DNA of 64,000 nucleotides, taken from positions 124,001 through 188,000 of the forward strand of contig JANBPK010000921.1 of NCBI GenBank assembly GCA_027579435.1. Reading direction: 5' to 3'. Shown here piece after piece: positions 24,356 through 35,652 of this stretch. The position numbers were made by a program, and so were the translations under genes. The notes beneath the pieces were generated by a model, which worked only from the letters and a program-made list of their open reading frames with translations, was not told where the DNA came from and did no database searches. Source of the stretch: Candolleomyces eurysporus. Taxonomy: Eukaryota; Basidiomycota; Agaricomycetes; Agaricales; Psathyrellaceae. Positions within the stretch are counted from its first letter, which is position 1. Every line of letters starts with the position of its first letter.

Positions 24356-25595
24356 ATGCCCGGCCTATTCTCCCAGCTTTTCAGTCCAGTAGGACTCGTG
24401 GACCTTTCAGGCAGAATTGAAATCACAGACTCCCTTGCATTTGCATATGGCGGACTCGCGGACATCTGGCGAGGGCACTACAAAAACCAGCCGCAGAACG
24501 TGGTAGGCACACTTGTTCGTCAGGGTCCTCCTGTGGCTCTAGTTGACAATCCCTTCACGTAATAGATTGCGGTGAAAATCCTTCGGACATACGTTCAAGA
24601 GCCCGAGTACGTACAAGAACGGAACAAGGTGCGAAATCGATCATACCGAGTCGGGCGTCTATTTGCGCAAGTCTGACCAATGTAACAGAAACTTATCAGG
24701 GAGGCAAAAGTCTGGAGTAGATTCTCCCACAAACACGTCGTTCCATTCTTTGGAATCTCATTTGACGTCGGACGAGGTCAATCTGGGGCACCAGCACTGA
24801 TATGCCCGTATTATTCGAATGGCAACTTGACGGAATATTTGAGAGCGAATCCAAAAGCAAACGTTATAAAGCTGGTATGTCTCCATCCCGATGTCACCAA
24901 TTTAAATTTATACCCTTTTGGTAAAGTTGTCTGAAGCCGCCTCCGCTGTGTGGTACCTCCACTCCCTCAAACCGAACGCAATTGTGCACGGCGACATCAA
25001 GGCAGTGAGTACAGCATTTTAGCTAGCTCCCAGCCACTTTTGATCGCTTAAAATGTTGAATTTATAGTCAAACATACTAGTAGACGATGGAGGACACGCC
25101 TGCTTAGCTGATTTTGGACTTTCCAGAATTGTGGAAATGAGAGGCTTTACGACAAAGTCCCTTGCAGGGAGCTTACGGTGGACTGCATACGAGCTTGTGG
25201 CTCCCCCGGACTCAGAGAGCGAAGACGAGGAAGCTCCACCCTTCACAAAGGCCTCCGACGTTTGGGCTTTTGGCATGACCATTTTACAGGTACGCTAGCC
25301 AGCTATTTCCAGAAAATCTATTGACTTCAATGTCTGTGTCAATTTCAGGTTTTGACTGGCGAGGTACCATATCGCCATCTTCATTTCGATCCGGCAGTTA
25401 TATTTGCTCTCATACGACGTACCCTACCCCCCCCGACCTCCGAATCTCCCTGATACGTTGTGGCTTCTACTCGAGAGTTGCTGGTCATTCGATCCTGAGA
25501 ATCGACCGTCGATGAGAGAAGTCAAGAAAACACTCGAAAAGTTGGACCCTGCCACCAGCCTCTCGAGGAACGTTGCGCGCAGACTTCTCGATTAA
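24356..25595 (+). CDS. Protein kinase, tyrosine-kinase-like, with a frame break near the C-terminus
   Basis: Short stand-alone kinase domain of about 320 residues. The glycine loop is degenerate (AYGGLADIWRG). The lysine strand IAVKIL follows across an intron, then REAKVWSRFSHKHVVPFFG. The catalytic loop is HGDIKASNILV (HGD instead of HRD), the DFG motif is ADFGLSRIV, and the activation-segment end is GSLRWTAYELV. SDVWAFGMTILQVLTGEVPY is intact. After PAVIFALIRRTLPP the frame meets a run of eight C (25427-25434). In the sequence as given, translation stops shortly after. The next frame continues with PRPPNLPDTLWLLLESCW and a normal kinase end (ENRPSMREVKKTLEKL). One C fewer would restore the family pattern. 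This may be a homopolymer error or a true recent mutation. Many such TKL kinases occur in mushroom genomes, mostly of unknown role. Confidence 0.8.
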
Positions 25596-25857
25596 ATTTC
25601 CCTAGATAAAAGCAAGCTTAAGCTTCGATAGATACACGTTTTAATCGTCTTTCCTCTTGTACCAAACGGCCACTCTTATTATGATTTTGTCTGTAGTGTA
25701 TTACCCACTAATCAACTCGATTGTTCCAAGAGTCTTTCGGGTTGTCTCGCGTACCGCGGGCGACTGACCTCAAGCATGACGTCGGATTGGAGACACTCTC
25801 CTTGGATCACATATAGACCGAAACCCACTCTCAAGGACTCAGAACCCCACAAACAAC

Positions 25858-26521
25858 ATGTCTCCAGAACGATATCACTCGCCCTCAACCCCCTCTCCAG
25901 GCTCACCTCCGGGCAAGGACCGCCAGACAGACGCAGGAACCTGCCCGAAATCGTTTCCGGGGTCTTGCTATTGCCATGAGATAGAGTACGTTGTAGATCT
26001 GGATAATCCTGAAACGGATGCCAGAACGTCCATCTGCTACTGCCAGAACTGCAGGGTGCGTTACTCTCGCAATTGAGAATTCTTCCAAAGTGATTCAGTG
26101 GCAATTGCGGTCTGGTTTCTCAGAAATGGACGGGGTCGGCGTTCGGTATCACAACAAAGATTCCCAAAAAGGCATTCAAAATAACAAAGGGGGAGACGAA
26201 GAAGCATGTTTCCGACAACGGCGGTAAGGAATTACACAGGGAGTTCTGTGGGACCTGTGGCAGCGGGATTCTCGAATACGGAGTAAGCCCCTTACTGAAA
26301 CACTTCTTCCATCATCTGAACGGCTTGCCACACGTTTGCAGGAGAACGCGGGAGACGCCACTTATATCACCTACGGCTCCTTTGAGAACCCCACTGAAGT
26401 TCCACCACGAGGCGAATTCTTTTGCAAGTACCGCGAGGCTTGGATGCCCGAGATTCCAGGTTCGTCGTCCACAGTTGTCTGTCGATGTTGGACTGCCGAT
26501 CAAGCATACGAATGGCCTTGA
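25858..26521 (+). CDS. GFA / CENP-V domain zinc protein
   Basis: Protein of about 170 residues with the Mss4-like zinc fold of the glutathione-dependent formaldehyde-activating family. Zinc ligands appear as SCYCHEIEY, then CYCQNCRKWTGSAFG (made across an intron) and FCGTCGSGILEYG. A conserved-looking ending reads YREAWMPEIPG. A disordered Ser/Pro leader of about 35 residues precedes the domain. Fungal genomes carry many members. Most are not shown to act on S-hydroxymethylglutathione, so the catalytic role is uncertain. Two short introns are present. The gene converges with TRAPPC11. Confidence 0.85.
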
Positions 26522-26682
26522 ATCGAAAAAATGACGACGCAGGGTTATTCCACAAGCAAGAAATCAAAACGTAGTGCAATTCGAAACTGTAATATAGTCA
26601 TTTCCTGTCTGAGAAACAAGAATGAACAGTGCGATGTTTATATCGGTATAGTCTCCCACCCCAATAATAATAAATGAGTCGA

Positions 26683-29600
26683 TCAATTCGGCAACACAAG
26701 AACGCTACCAAAATTGGTGCCATAGTCGACGATGTCGGTTGTATCTCCCCCTTCGCTCTCCGCTTCGACTTGGACAACCCTCCGCTGGTCACGCCTGAGG
26801 TCAACGACTTTCACAGGGTCTCCTACAAATCCTTCAGCCTGGAGCGCTCCGTCGGTACTTGATGTTGCTGGTATGGCCTTTCTTCTATCGAAAACCTTGA
26901 TCCGAGGTATGGGTTGGTAGCCACACTCCAGCGGGATCAATGACCAAGTCAATTTCTCTTCCGCGCCAGGCAAGAGGACGGGCACACGCCCGCTCCTCAA
27001 CCCAGCGACGACGAAGCCATCGGATAGATCAGGTTCCAGTTGGACTGTAACATTTGCTGAGCGTGTCGGATGGTAGTTCCGGATTGTGACAGTGAGGGGC
27101 AGTGGTGTGTGTAGCTTAGCAGCAGCTGGCAGGTCGAACAGGGCCACCAATTCATCGGTCGGTGGACTTAACGCGGGAAGGGCTACGACAGTCGTCGACA
27201 CATTCCCGTGACTACCGTCCTTCAGGACCCTAGTCCAAAAACATCGGCTAAGTAAAAGAGTAACCAGAAAGAAGAACGAATCGCACCTCCGCCAGGTTAC
27301 GACGTATCGACCAGGACTCGGGAAAAGGTATTGCTCGCTCTTCCCATCGTCCCGAATGCCAACTTTAGCGTTGCAGAAGACCTGGATCTCGTCTCCAGAG
27401 AGATATTCTGCGCGAAGAACATGAGCGTCGATAAAAGCTGGCTGTCTTGGAAACTCACCAGCCGGGAATAAACTACCATCGGCTAAACCTATGGAGCAGT
27501 CTGTCACCTTTACTTCAGGTGCATTCTAAATGCCTATATGAGGGGCGACCATCTTGCAAATATCGGTAGTAACGTACCACTGTTTCGAGGGCGATATTTT
27601 CAATATAAACGCTCCAAGGACCTGGACAGCTGAACGTCACGTTGACCAGAGCTTCGGTACCCTTCCTGGGATCGAAAGACTCGTCTTCAAAAGTGTCCAA
27701 AGAAGCTGGACCAGGCCACTCCTCCCGATCCCGAACGTAAGTCACATCATTGCCAACAACAAACGGTGCCACAGTCGGAACGTTGATAGTCTGCTGGTGA
27801 ATCGTCTTGTCAAGTTGAGTAGGAGACGTCAAATCGTCCAGTTCATCGGTCTGCTGTTCTGTCTCTGCCTCTGGAGCATCATCGGTTTGAGGCGAGTGCG
27901 CTGAGATCGAGATATCCAGCAAGCGATTGCCGGCGGCACCTCCACTCAACAAAGTCAACGTCTTGGTCGCGCGGACACCAGGAGCCAACACTCCGAACGA
28001 AATATCTTTGATTAATCCAGTCGACGTTTCACCGTTCGCTGAAATCGAGTTCACTAAGAAGAGTGCATCAGTCAGCCGCCTTGTTTTCCTTGACACCTGG
28101 AACATCTTCAAACGCACCGGCATAGTCGATATCGGTTGGCTGCAACAACACATCAGCGATGATCTCGAGGTTCCTATTATCAAGATTGACGACTTCGATA
28201 ACGATCGGATAATTCTCGTCTAAAAATGCTGGTTCCTGATGTACCACAGATACAGTAAAAAGATGCGGTCTGGGTTTAACACTACGCAATGATGGTGTCA
28301 GTTTCTGTCACGCACGTTCCGTTAGACAAGGAGACTTACACCGTAGTTCCGGAGTCGGGGCGTTTAACCGCAATGAATTGGGGTGGATCAAGGCACCGAA
28401 GCCATCGAGGTTCCGAGGTGGACCCAAGCCGCGGAAGATGAGGATCCAAGGGAACTTTGACTCTCCAGGTATTCTGTTCCATGTTGCAGACAAGCTTTTG
28501 AATCTGAGGAAGAAGGTGAGCACTTGGAACGTTTGGAACCCATAACAGCGCTTACACTGAGAGTAACAGGTGTCGCTGATACCAAGGATCCTGTAAGTAT
28601 CAAAATAGCTCCTGGATTCAAGCGTAGATTAGCTGACACCTCCGGATGGACCTCATCTTCTAAGTTTATTACACCGAGGTCGAGCCTTGACACGGACGGT
28701 GCGACGTCCGCAGGTTGATGAGTAACGATAAGAGGGTTAGATAGATGGGCAAAGTAGATCTCCAGAGACGATATAGGGACAGATGATATGACCGTCTGAG
28801 CTGGAGATGCGATAGAGATTTGAAAAGCGGCAGCTTCTTCCACTTCCACTTCCGACTTCCAGAAGACCGCTTTTGACTCGACTAAGGTTTCTGCCATGAG
28901 TATCTCCTCCCTTTGCCCATCGAGAATAAAGGCTTACATAGCGGTTTGGCATTCGAGATATCAAATGTAAGCGGTTCATCGGTCGATGAAGGAACGGTAC
29001 TCTGAGAAGCTGGTATTAAAGATAGACACTAGAACGACAGCCCAGAAGGACTTACTTGGAAGACAGCCAGAAGATCCTCTTCCAGGGCATTTGGGTCCTC
29101 GCTCTCAGCCAAATCTTGCCCCATCATCTCAATCAGGAGCTTGATACTGAGCTCAACATCACCCATTTGCTGAGCGCACGAATACCATCTTGAGAGAAGA
29201 GGATTGAGCATAGGGTACCACCCCTCTTTTCTGTAGGTTTTCGCAATCCGCTCGAAGAAGCTGGGACATNGGGGGGTTAGCATTTGGGCTCTCCGATCAG
29301 GATTCCGGCATACCGAGAGGCAGTATCGAACTTGCCGGCTTCATAGTGGGTTTCTGCAATCCGATAAGCAATCCATGAAGTGAGTCTGCTGGTGGCCTGG
29401 TTTGACGGCGTCGGTGAATGTCGCTTGAAGAGCTCATACGCTTTGGTGTATAGCTATTTTTTAAATATTCTTGTGAGAAGGGTGAATGAAAAAGGTGACA
29501 GAAGCTTACCTCGAGCACCAAGCTCAAATGGTCCACTTTCTTCTCATTCGAGAATCCAGGCGACAATGCGATGGGGTTATTATTTTGCTGTAAAGATTGA

Positions 29601-31370
29601 TGTAAGCTGCGCGCCCGACTGCAGGAAAAGTATTGACGTGCCTCAGCTTCGAGAGCGGCCACAAACCTTGCCCGCCTCAGCTCTGTGCATTTGGCAGCCA
29701 TGTAGTAATAAAACCCTGAATGCTGTAGTGAGTGGCTAGGGTTGACTCCCAGTGTCCTGGCGATATCCAACTCAGGAACCCCCATCGTTCTTGATGCGTT
29801 TTGGGCCGCCGTGCTAGCTGTGGCGGAAGGCTTGTGAACGGGGATGACGAGCCCAGCCCGCGTCCCTTGATCCATCAGCTCTGCTAACACGCGATATCTA
29901 CAAGCAAAGTCAAGATCTTGTGGAGTTGTCGGTGTATAAACAAGACGTACTGTCTGGCAACCCAACTCCAGAATTCATAAGTCTCTTCTCCGATTCCCCA
30001 TCCCCGAGAAAAGTCACTAAATTGTCGGATATGAGTGTTATGGTGTGATAAAGCGAGTGCATGTTCGTTGTTATAGAGATACAGTTTCACAATCTCCAAG
30101 ATCTACTTCAGGTCGAGCATGCATGGGATTTGCTGACGGGCTCACCTTAATGTCGATACAGTCGGCGAGGACCTTGGCCTCAGCCCATCGTTTCGTACGG
30201 GGAGGGAGAATGGCAGTGGACCCGAACATGATGGTCAAAGTAGCGTACGCATCCTGGTAATGCCTACGTGTTATCAATAAGATGATCCAGATTGACAGTC
30301 AATGCTTAGGTTCCTTACTTCAATGCAACCTCATCTTCACCGCGGAATTCGGCGAAGCAAGCCATCTTGTACTCATAACGTACGGTCCAGCCTTCTGGTC
30401 TTAGTGGGCGAGCGATGTTAGGGTTTACGAGGGCAGCAGCAGGATTTGGGTACGAAGCAACAGCTTGCGAGTGTCGATTACGTTTCCGACGCACGCGTTT
30501 GGAGTGAGCAGTGTAGTACTCTAGAGCGGGTTCATATAACGCCTGCTGAAGGCTTGGCACAGTGATGTTTAATTGCAGGAAGTGAAGTGAACGATGAGCG
30601 GCATACCTTCTAACAAAGTCATGTAATTCAGCTGTACTGACTGGACTAAGAACAAACAGAGCGGCTCTAGAGTCAAGACCACTATTCCTCCGAATGAACG
30701 TAAGTCGTGAGTCCAGAGAAGGGTCGTCTATTGCAGCATAAGTAGAAAATACAGATTCGGATATACCAAGCGTACCTAGCAATCTTCGGCTGGCCATCAA
30801 AACCACTGTGAGTTTGACGCCCCGTTCGTTGGTGCCTTTCTTGCGTTGTGCAATTTCGGTAGCGAGTTCTGTGTCCATCCGCCTCTCTTCTTCTAGCCTT
30901 TCCTTCTCCGAATCATGGCCTTCCAAGGGTGATCGGAGAACGTGTGGAGGAAATTCAAAAATCCGCATGAACATGACGAAAACAGAGGGCACTAGCGTAG
31001 TGTGCTTGCGTATCCATATTGGCGCAATAATCCCGTCAGGAAAGAGTGGAGAAGATGGTGTCAAAGGAGATAGAGGTGAGTGAGAGATGGAATATTGGGG
31101 GTCCTCTGGAGGAACGAGCTTGCGAGGTGGAAAGCGGACTTCCTTGTCGACAAGAACCACCTGGAATGTTTTCGATTTGTCTGGCTGCCAGATAGCGACC
31201 TTCCTTTGGTTCAAGAGAGCTTCCCTGAGTCTGATAGCTAGAACCTGGAACGCGTCCGGAGCAGGGGCAGCGGGATCCTGTTCTTGTGGGGGCTTGGGTG
31301 GTCCTTCAAGTCCAGCGACAAACATGACAGGGGCGAGCTGCGCCAGCAGCTCAGGAGGATAGGAGTTCAT
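26683..31370 (-). CDS. TRAPPC11: TRAPPC11-like trafficking protein (foie gras and Gryzun domains)
   Basis: Very large subunit of the TRAPP tethering complex, acting in ER-to-Golgi transport and autophagy. The N-terminus MNSYPPELLAQLAPVMFVAG leads to a Ras-like-fold region (LREALLNQRKVAIWQ, IFEFPPHVL, VKLTVVLMASRRLLGTLGI). Next comes the helical foie gras segment (YEYKMACFAEFRGEDEVALK, RTKRWAEAKVLADCIDIKV, HYEAGKFDTASR spliced to FFERIAKTYRKEGWYPML). The C-terminal half has beta-sandwich repeats of the Gryzun type (LFDLPAAAKLHTPLPLTVTI, PVLLPGAEEKLTWSLIPLEC). About a dozen introns are present. One contains the N at 29270 and a good TGCTAAC branch point. The start at 31370 is favoured; an in-frame ATG at 31391 adds seven residues. 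It is divergent from HUB1 with 232 bases between. Confidence 0.88.
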
Positions 31371-31602
31371 GGCTGAGTGGTCAACGCGCAACTCGCGTTC
31401 GAGACTGTAGCCTTCAGGTCACCATATAATTGGAGAGTAATGATATCGGCGACCAGCCAGGGTGTTTGGCCGACATGACGCAGGCAGACAGAGAACAGCC
31501 ACATGCTGACATAAGCAACGGCCTTCGAGCTTTGCCGCGCCTCAACCGGATCCTCGTCTTTCTCTCTCTTTCTCTCTTACCACCAGCAATCGACAATTGA
31601 TA

Positions 31603-32128
31603 ATGGCTTTGATTGAGGTACGTGATCCCCTTGGAAGCCAAAAGACCTCTGGCTCATTAAAAATTGTCGCAGATAATTGCTAATGATCGTCTGGGTCGCA
31701 AAGGTCAGCTGAATCCCCTGATATAGACTGCTATAAAAGCTCATGGTTCTACTCTCTCTCTCGCTATTCACCACGTTTAACCCAGTGAGAGTCAAGTGCA
31801 GCCCAGATGACACAGTAGGGGACTTGAAGAAACTCATCGCCGCGCAAACGGGCACTGATCCATCGAAGATTACACTGAAGAAATGGTAAGCGTTTTCTCT
31901 TCTTTTTCTTCGATCCGCATTCTCTTCGGGGACTTGCGATTCCTGGGCTTTACCCGGCAATAGCTCAGGGTCTTCGTTGTGTTCTTCACTCTCTATTTTC
32001 CGCTACCCTTCATCGGCCGATCTAATGACCCTTACCTCGAATCACAATCTAGGTATACGATCTACAAGGACCACATCACACTCTCAGACTATGAGATTCA
32101 CGACGGAATGTCCTTGGAACTTCATTGA
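31603..32128 (+). CDS. HUB1: Ubiquitin-like modifier Hub1 (UBL5)
   Basis: Seventy-three residue ubiquitin-like protein that binds spliceosomal proteins without covalent attachment and affects splice-site choice. Four exons join as MALIE, then [10 protein letters not shown], then [20 protein letters not shown] through LKKW, then [18 protein letters not shown] and the end MSLELH. The NDRLG, [24 protein letters not shown] and DYEIHDGM blocks are diagnostic. The family usually ends in two tyrosines plus one residue, whereas this copy ends Leu-His-stop. Half of the gene length is intron. The promoter is shared divergently with TRAPPC11. Confidence 0.95.
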
Positions 32129-32360
32129 GTCGCCCGAACGAGCCGTCGTAACTTACATCGCCATGGCCTGTCCTATTGTAATATAACACAACATCTGTAT
32201 TTTTACAATCTGCCAGTAGGGATGACGTCAACTGCAAGGTAATATGAAATCGAAATAGTAGAATCCAGGGCCGTAACAGAGTCGTGTCTTGGTCGTGTCA
32301 TGTCATGAGGTATAAGGTCTCCTTTCCACAAGAGGGTATATTGCCACTGTATGCACAGGG

Positions 32361-33174
32361 CTAGTAGCGTTCATCGTCGTGGTGGTGATGGTGGTGGTGC
32401 CTAGCAAAGTGATCAACTTGGCGATCGAAGACCCAGGGATCGTAACACTCACCGTCGCACCCCGCAACAATAGCAGGCTCTGGCAGACAGTAGTATCACC
32501 GCTAACCAAACCAAAGCCACTGCGACCACCATTATCCAAACCCCGTTTCCAAAGAGGATCTCCACATCTCGGCCCAGAGTCGCCAGTTGGTTTTTGGCCG
32601 TCAAGACCAATGCCAGGTCAATACCCAGAACGACAGTGGCCAAGATTGCAGCGATGATCGTCAAGACCAGGACGAATATCGAAAAAGCATGTGAGCCGAG
32701 GAATAACGATGCGAACGCCGCCAAAAAGACCAGCCCTGCGGCAATGGGATGGAGTATGAGGATCACGAGTAGACTGTGCTGCACGGCTTGGATAACGACG
32801 GCAGGGAATCCAGAGAGTGCAACAAGGTACTCTGGAACCTCATATCCAAGCTGCGGTCCAATACAGGCTACATTCTCCTCGCGGGCACTTCAAAAGGGGG
32901 AATCAATGATTTAGTAAGGAGTCTGGAGATTGGCTCGAGGATGAATTCACCTTGATGTGCACATGCCCCATACACCGAACCTCAGCTCGGTCGCGATGCT
33001 GGTGGGCACATTCTGAGGGGCTGTTGAGCGCACCACCAGCAAATAGACTGGCTTGATGATTGGGAGCGAGAGCCCAACGAGAAAGAAGAGGACAAAAGTG
33101 CAGACCAGGACGAAGCAGCTGAGGCCAGAGATGATACGATATCTCAGCAAAGGTTTGTGGTCCCTCCAGGTCAT
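32361..33174 (-). CDS. palI: PalI/Rim9 (SUR7 family)-like four-TM protein with a polyhistidine tail
   Basis: Plasma-membrane protein of the claudin-like SUR7/PalI group. In ascomycetes PalI/Rim9 stabilises the alkaline-pH sensor PalH/Rim21. Four hydrophobic segments are present: GLSCFVLVCTFVLFFLVGLS, then LLVILILHPIAAGLVFLAAF, IFVLVLTIIAAILATVVLGI, and VWIMVVAVALVWLAVILLSA. A loop with FGVWGMC lies between the first and second, as in this family. The last intron begins gtgagt after CCGVRR. The final exon encodes seven histidines followed by DDERY and a stop. Without that intron the frame stops at once, and the donor is strong. It is divergent from a seven-TM gene. Confidence 0.8.
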
Positions 33175-33399
33175 CGCTGGCTGTCAAGCTGGGCAAATAA
33201 ATAGCTCGTTGAGGGAAAGCCCTGACCCATGGTTACAGCGTCCACGCCTCCTTTATTGGCATCTGGCATGATGCCAAGGTCCCTCTCTAGTCGTGNCCCT
33301 ATTTTTAGCCGTCCTTATTTGGCTGTGCTTGCTCGTCGTCGCCCCGACAAGCTCGAGCTTGTGCCTCTTCCGCTTGTACCACCATCTCCATGCTTCACA

Positions 33400-35403
33400 A
33401 TGGCCCGTCGAGTCTTCGAATGGGCTGTCAATATTCTCATGATAGGATTCGCCGTCGCCGAGGCCAGCGACTCCTATGCTCGGTAAGCCCGATGGCAATG
33501 GCTCTGAGAACAGCGGTCTAATCCCTAGTCAGACCTTTTGACCCATACATTAGATTTCGACCAGATTTCGCTCGCTCGCTGCCCGTCCAAATACTCCTGA
33601 CTGGAATCATACTGACCCTCGTCGCCGTCCTCTTCATCCATCTCATGTTCACGGCCCAATATCACTGGCCACTTGCACCCGTCAATTACGTCCTGCAACT
33701 ATCCGGAGTGACAACTCTGCTGATCTCCCTTATTGCAACTATCCATGTCGTCCTCTCCGCTACACTTGCTGAAAGTGAAAGATGGCCATACATGCTCAAC
33801 TACATCGCTGTGAACGTCCCTCCTCCGCTCGATACCGAATTCGATTCCGACATGTGGAGTACTGCTGAACGGGCAACATGGCTGGTCATGAACGCCTCCA
33901 CTTCTGGGTTGATACAGGTATATCTATCCCTTTCCCGAAGTGGGCCCGCTGACATTGTTTTCAAGATCACTCACATTCAATTCCTCACCCTCTTATACCC
34001 ATCCCAATTGGAAGGAAGACTCATCTTTGCGCTTCTAGGTCCGTTTGCTCGCCAATTGCCACGGCCCTCCCCACTAACTCTATCTCTATGTAGGCCCCTT
34101 AGCCATCGTTGCTGCCGTCATGCAACTAGTTCCTATAAGCGACCACGTCAAAATCAACGTGATCGCCTCTGCAGTTCGCAACGTCTGCAATGCGACCTTA
34201 TCCCTATTGTTCACGGTAGCTCTATTTATATGGGGTTTGCTTGTTAATCGAAGGCAAGCATGGAGGACTGATGGAGGAACTGCTGCTTTTGGTGCTGGCG
34301 CCCTCGCTCTTGCCCTTGTCAGCACTGCGCTCAATTTCCTATTCGTCAACAAGGAAGATGATTTTGTCTGGCTCCCCGGGCTAATGTGGGCCGTCATTCT
34401 CTGGCAAAGTTTCCTCGGTTGGTGGTGGTGGGTCGGGGCAGGGAGTGGTGCTGGTCTAACAACCGACGACGAAGATCTCGAAGATCGGCTGAGAAGGAAG
34501 GCGAAACGTCAATCCAGAAAGAAGGAAGGGGCAAGGGGGACCAAGACCAAGGCAAGGAGGGTGTGGCAAGGTGTCTACGGTGTTTTTGGCACAACTACTG
34601 GGACCCAGTCCGAGTCTTTAGAGTCTTCATCCCGCCCAAGACGACGCAGGCGATCATCTACACAAGATGACGATGATGTTCCCGAGCCTCCTTCCCCTAC
34701 CCATTCAGTAACGTCAACCATGTCTGCCACTTCGGCGATCTCGTTCACCACTCTACCACGCTCACTACCTCGATTCGTTCATGATTGGTACGCCTTCATT
34801 CGTCGTGAGCACGTCGCCGCAGCACGTGTGCAAGCAGCAGAGCGTATTCGCCGTATACGAGAGCTGGAGCGCGACGGTCATCCTGGGGCTCCTCCAGGGG
34901 GATCAGGTTGGGGTTTAGGAAGTTTCGGCTGGAGAATTGACCCTACCTCAGAGTCATCTCAAATGGACACTCGATCGAGACAAAGCAGAAGCGACTCCGT
35001 TCGTTCCAGCCGGCGAGCGAGCAGTCCACACGAAGATGATGTGGAATTGCAGGAAAGGCCTAGCTCGTCACGGCGCGGGAAGAGGCGTTCCACCCGTAGA
35101 GATACGTCAGTGTCGTCTACTGCCTCTTCCAACGCAGGCGATGATGTGCCTGAACCCGAAGAGACCGCTTCAAACCCGCAGGGCCCTATTGCATCGTCGT
35201 CACGGAGGCAACTCGAAGATGACGATCGTAGAGGGTCTTTGCGAATCCACATTCCACCATCACCTCCCAAAATACGACGGACGACAGCCACTTCCCCATC
35301 TGCTAGGTCACGCAGGGCCGCGTCCCCCGAACGACCCAATTCGATTTGGTGGTGGGGTCCTTTGGCCCGCTGGCGGTTGCGAGATTCCACTACTTATTCA
35401 TAG
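33400..35403 (+). CDS. Seven-TM protein with long charged cytoplasmic tail
   Basis: About 600 residues. Seven hydrophobic segments are visible: VFEWAVNILMIGFAVAEA; VQILLTGIILTLVAVLFIHL; LSGVTTLLISLIATIHVVLS; LIFALLGPLAIVAAVMQLV; LSLLFTVALFIWGLLV; FGAGALALALVSTALNFLFV; and WLPGLMWAVILWQSFLGWWW. The remaining 300 or so residues are hydrophilic and dense in Arg, Ser, Asp and Glu (RRKAKRQSRKKEGARG; RPRRRRRSS; SSRRASSPHEDD), ending near WWWGPLARWRLRD. No catalytic motif is visible. Three introns break the membrane half, and the tail is one long exon. An overlapping out-of-frame ATG lies ten bases upstream, and an in-frame upstream ATG at 33229 could extend the N-terminus across the N at 33296. I do not recognise the family with certainty. 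The position beside PalI suggests a pH- or membrane-stress sensor. Confidence 0.8.
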
Positions 35404-35652
35404 GACACTTGGATGGACTTTGCTTTGCCTACCCTCTTCAGTTCGAATGTTGGAAACTGCGTGTATTTCGATATTATAACGTGTATCTAATGCTGTATCA
35501 TTCGTCTTAGAAACCTAACCAAGTCACTCCGCACAGTAAGGTGTTCCATCCTGTTTTGAGGTTCAAGGCCTGGTTTCACTTCGTTCACAGTTGGAATGAG
35601 GGGGCTGTATGTCATTCCGGCCTCTCATCAATCGTACATACATATCTATCTT

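Noticed and set aside
30808..31362. Two open frames on the plus strand
   Set aside because: Antisense to the first long exon of TRAPPC11, with no motif.
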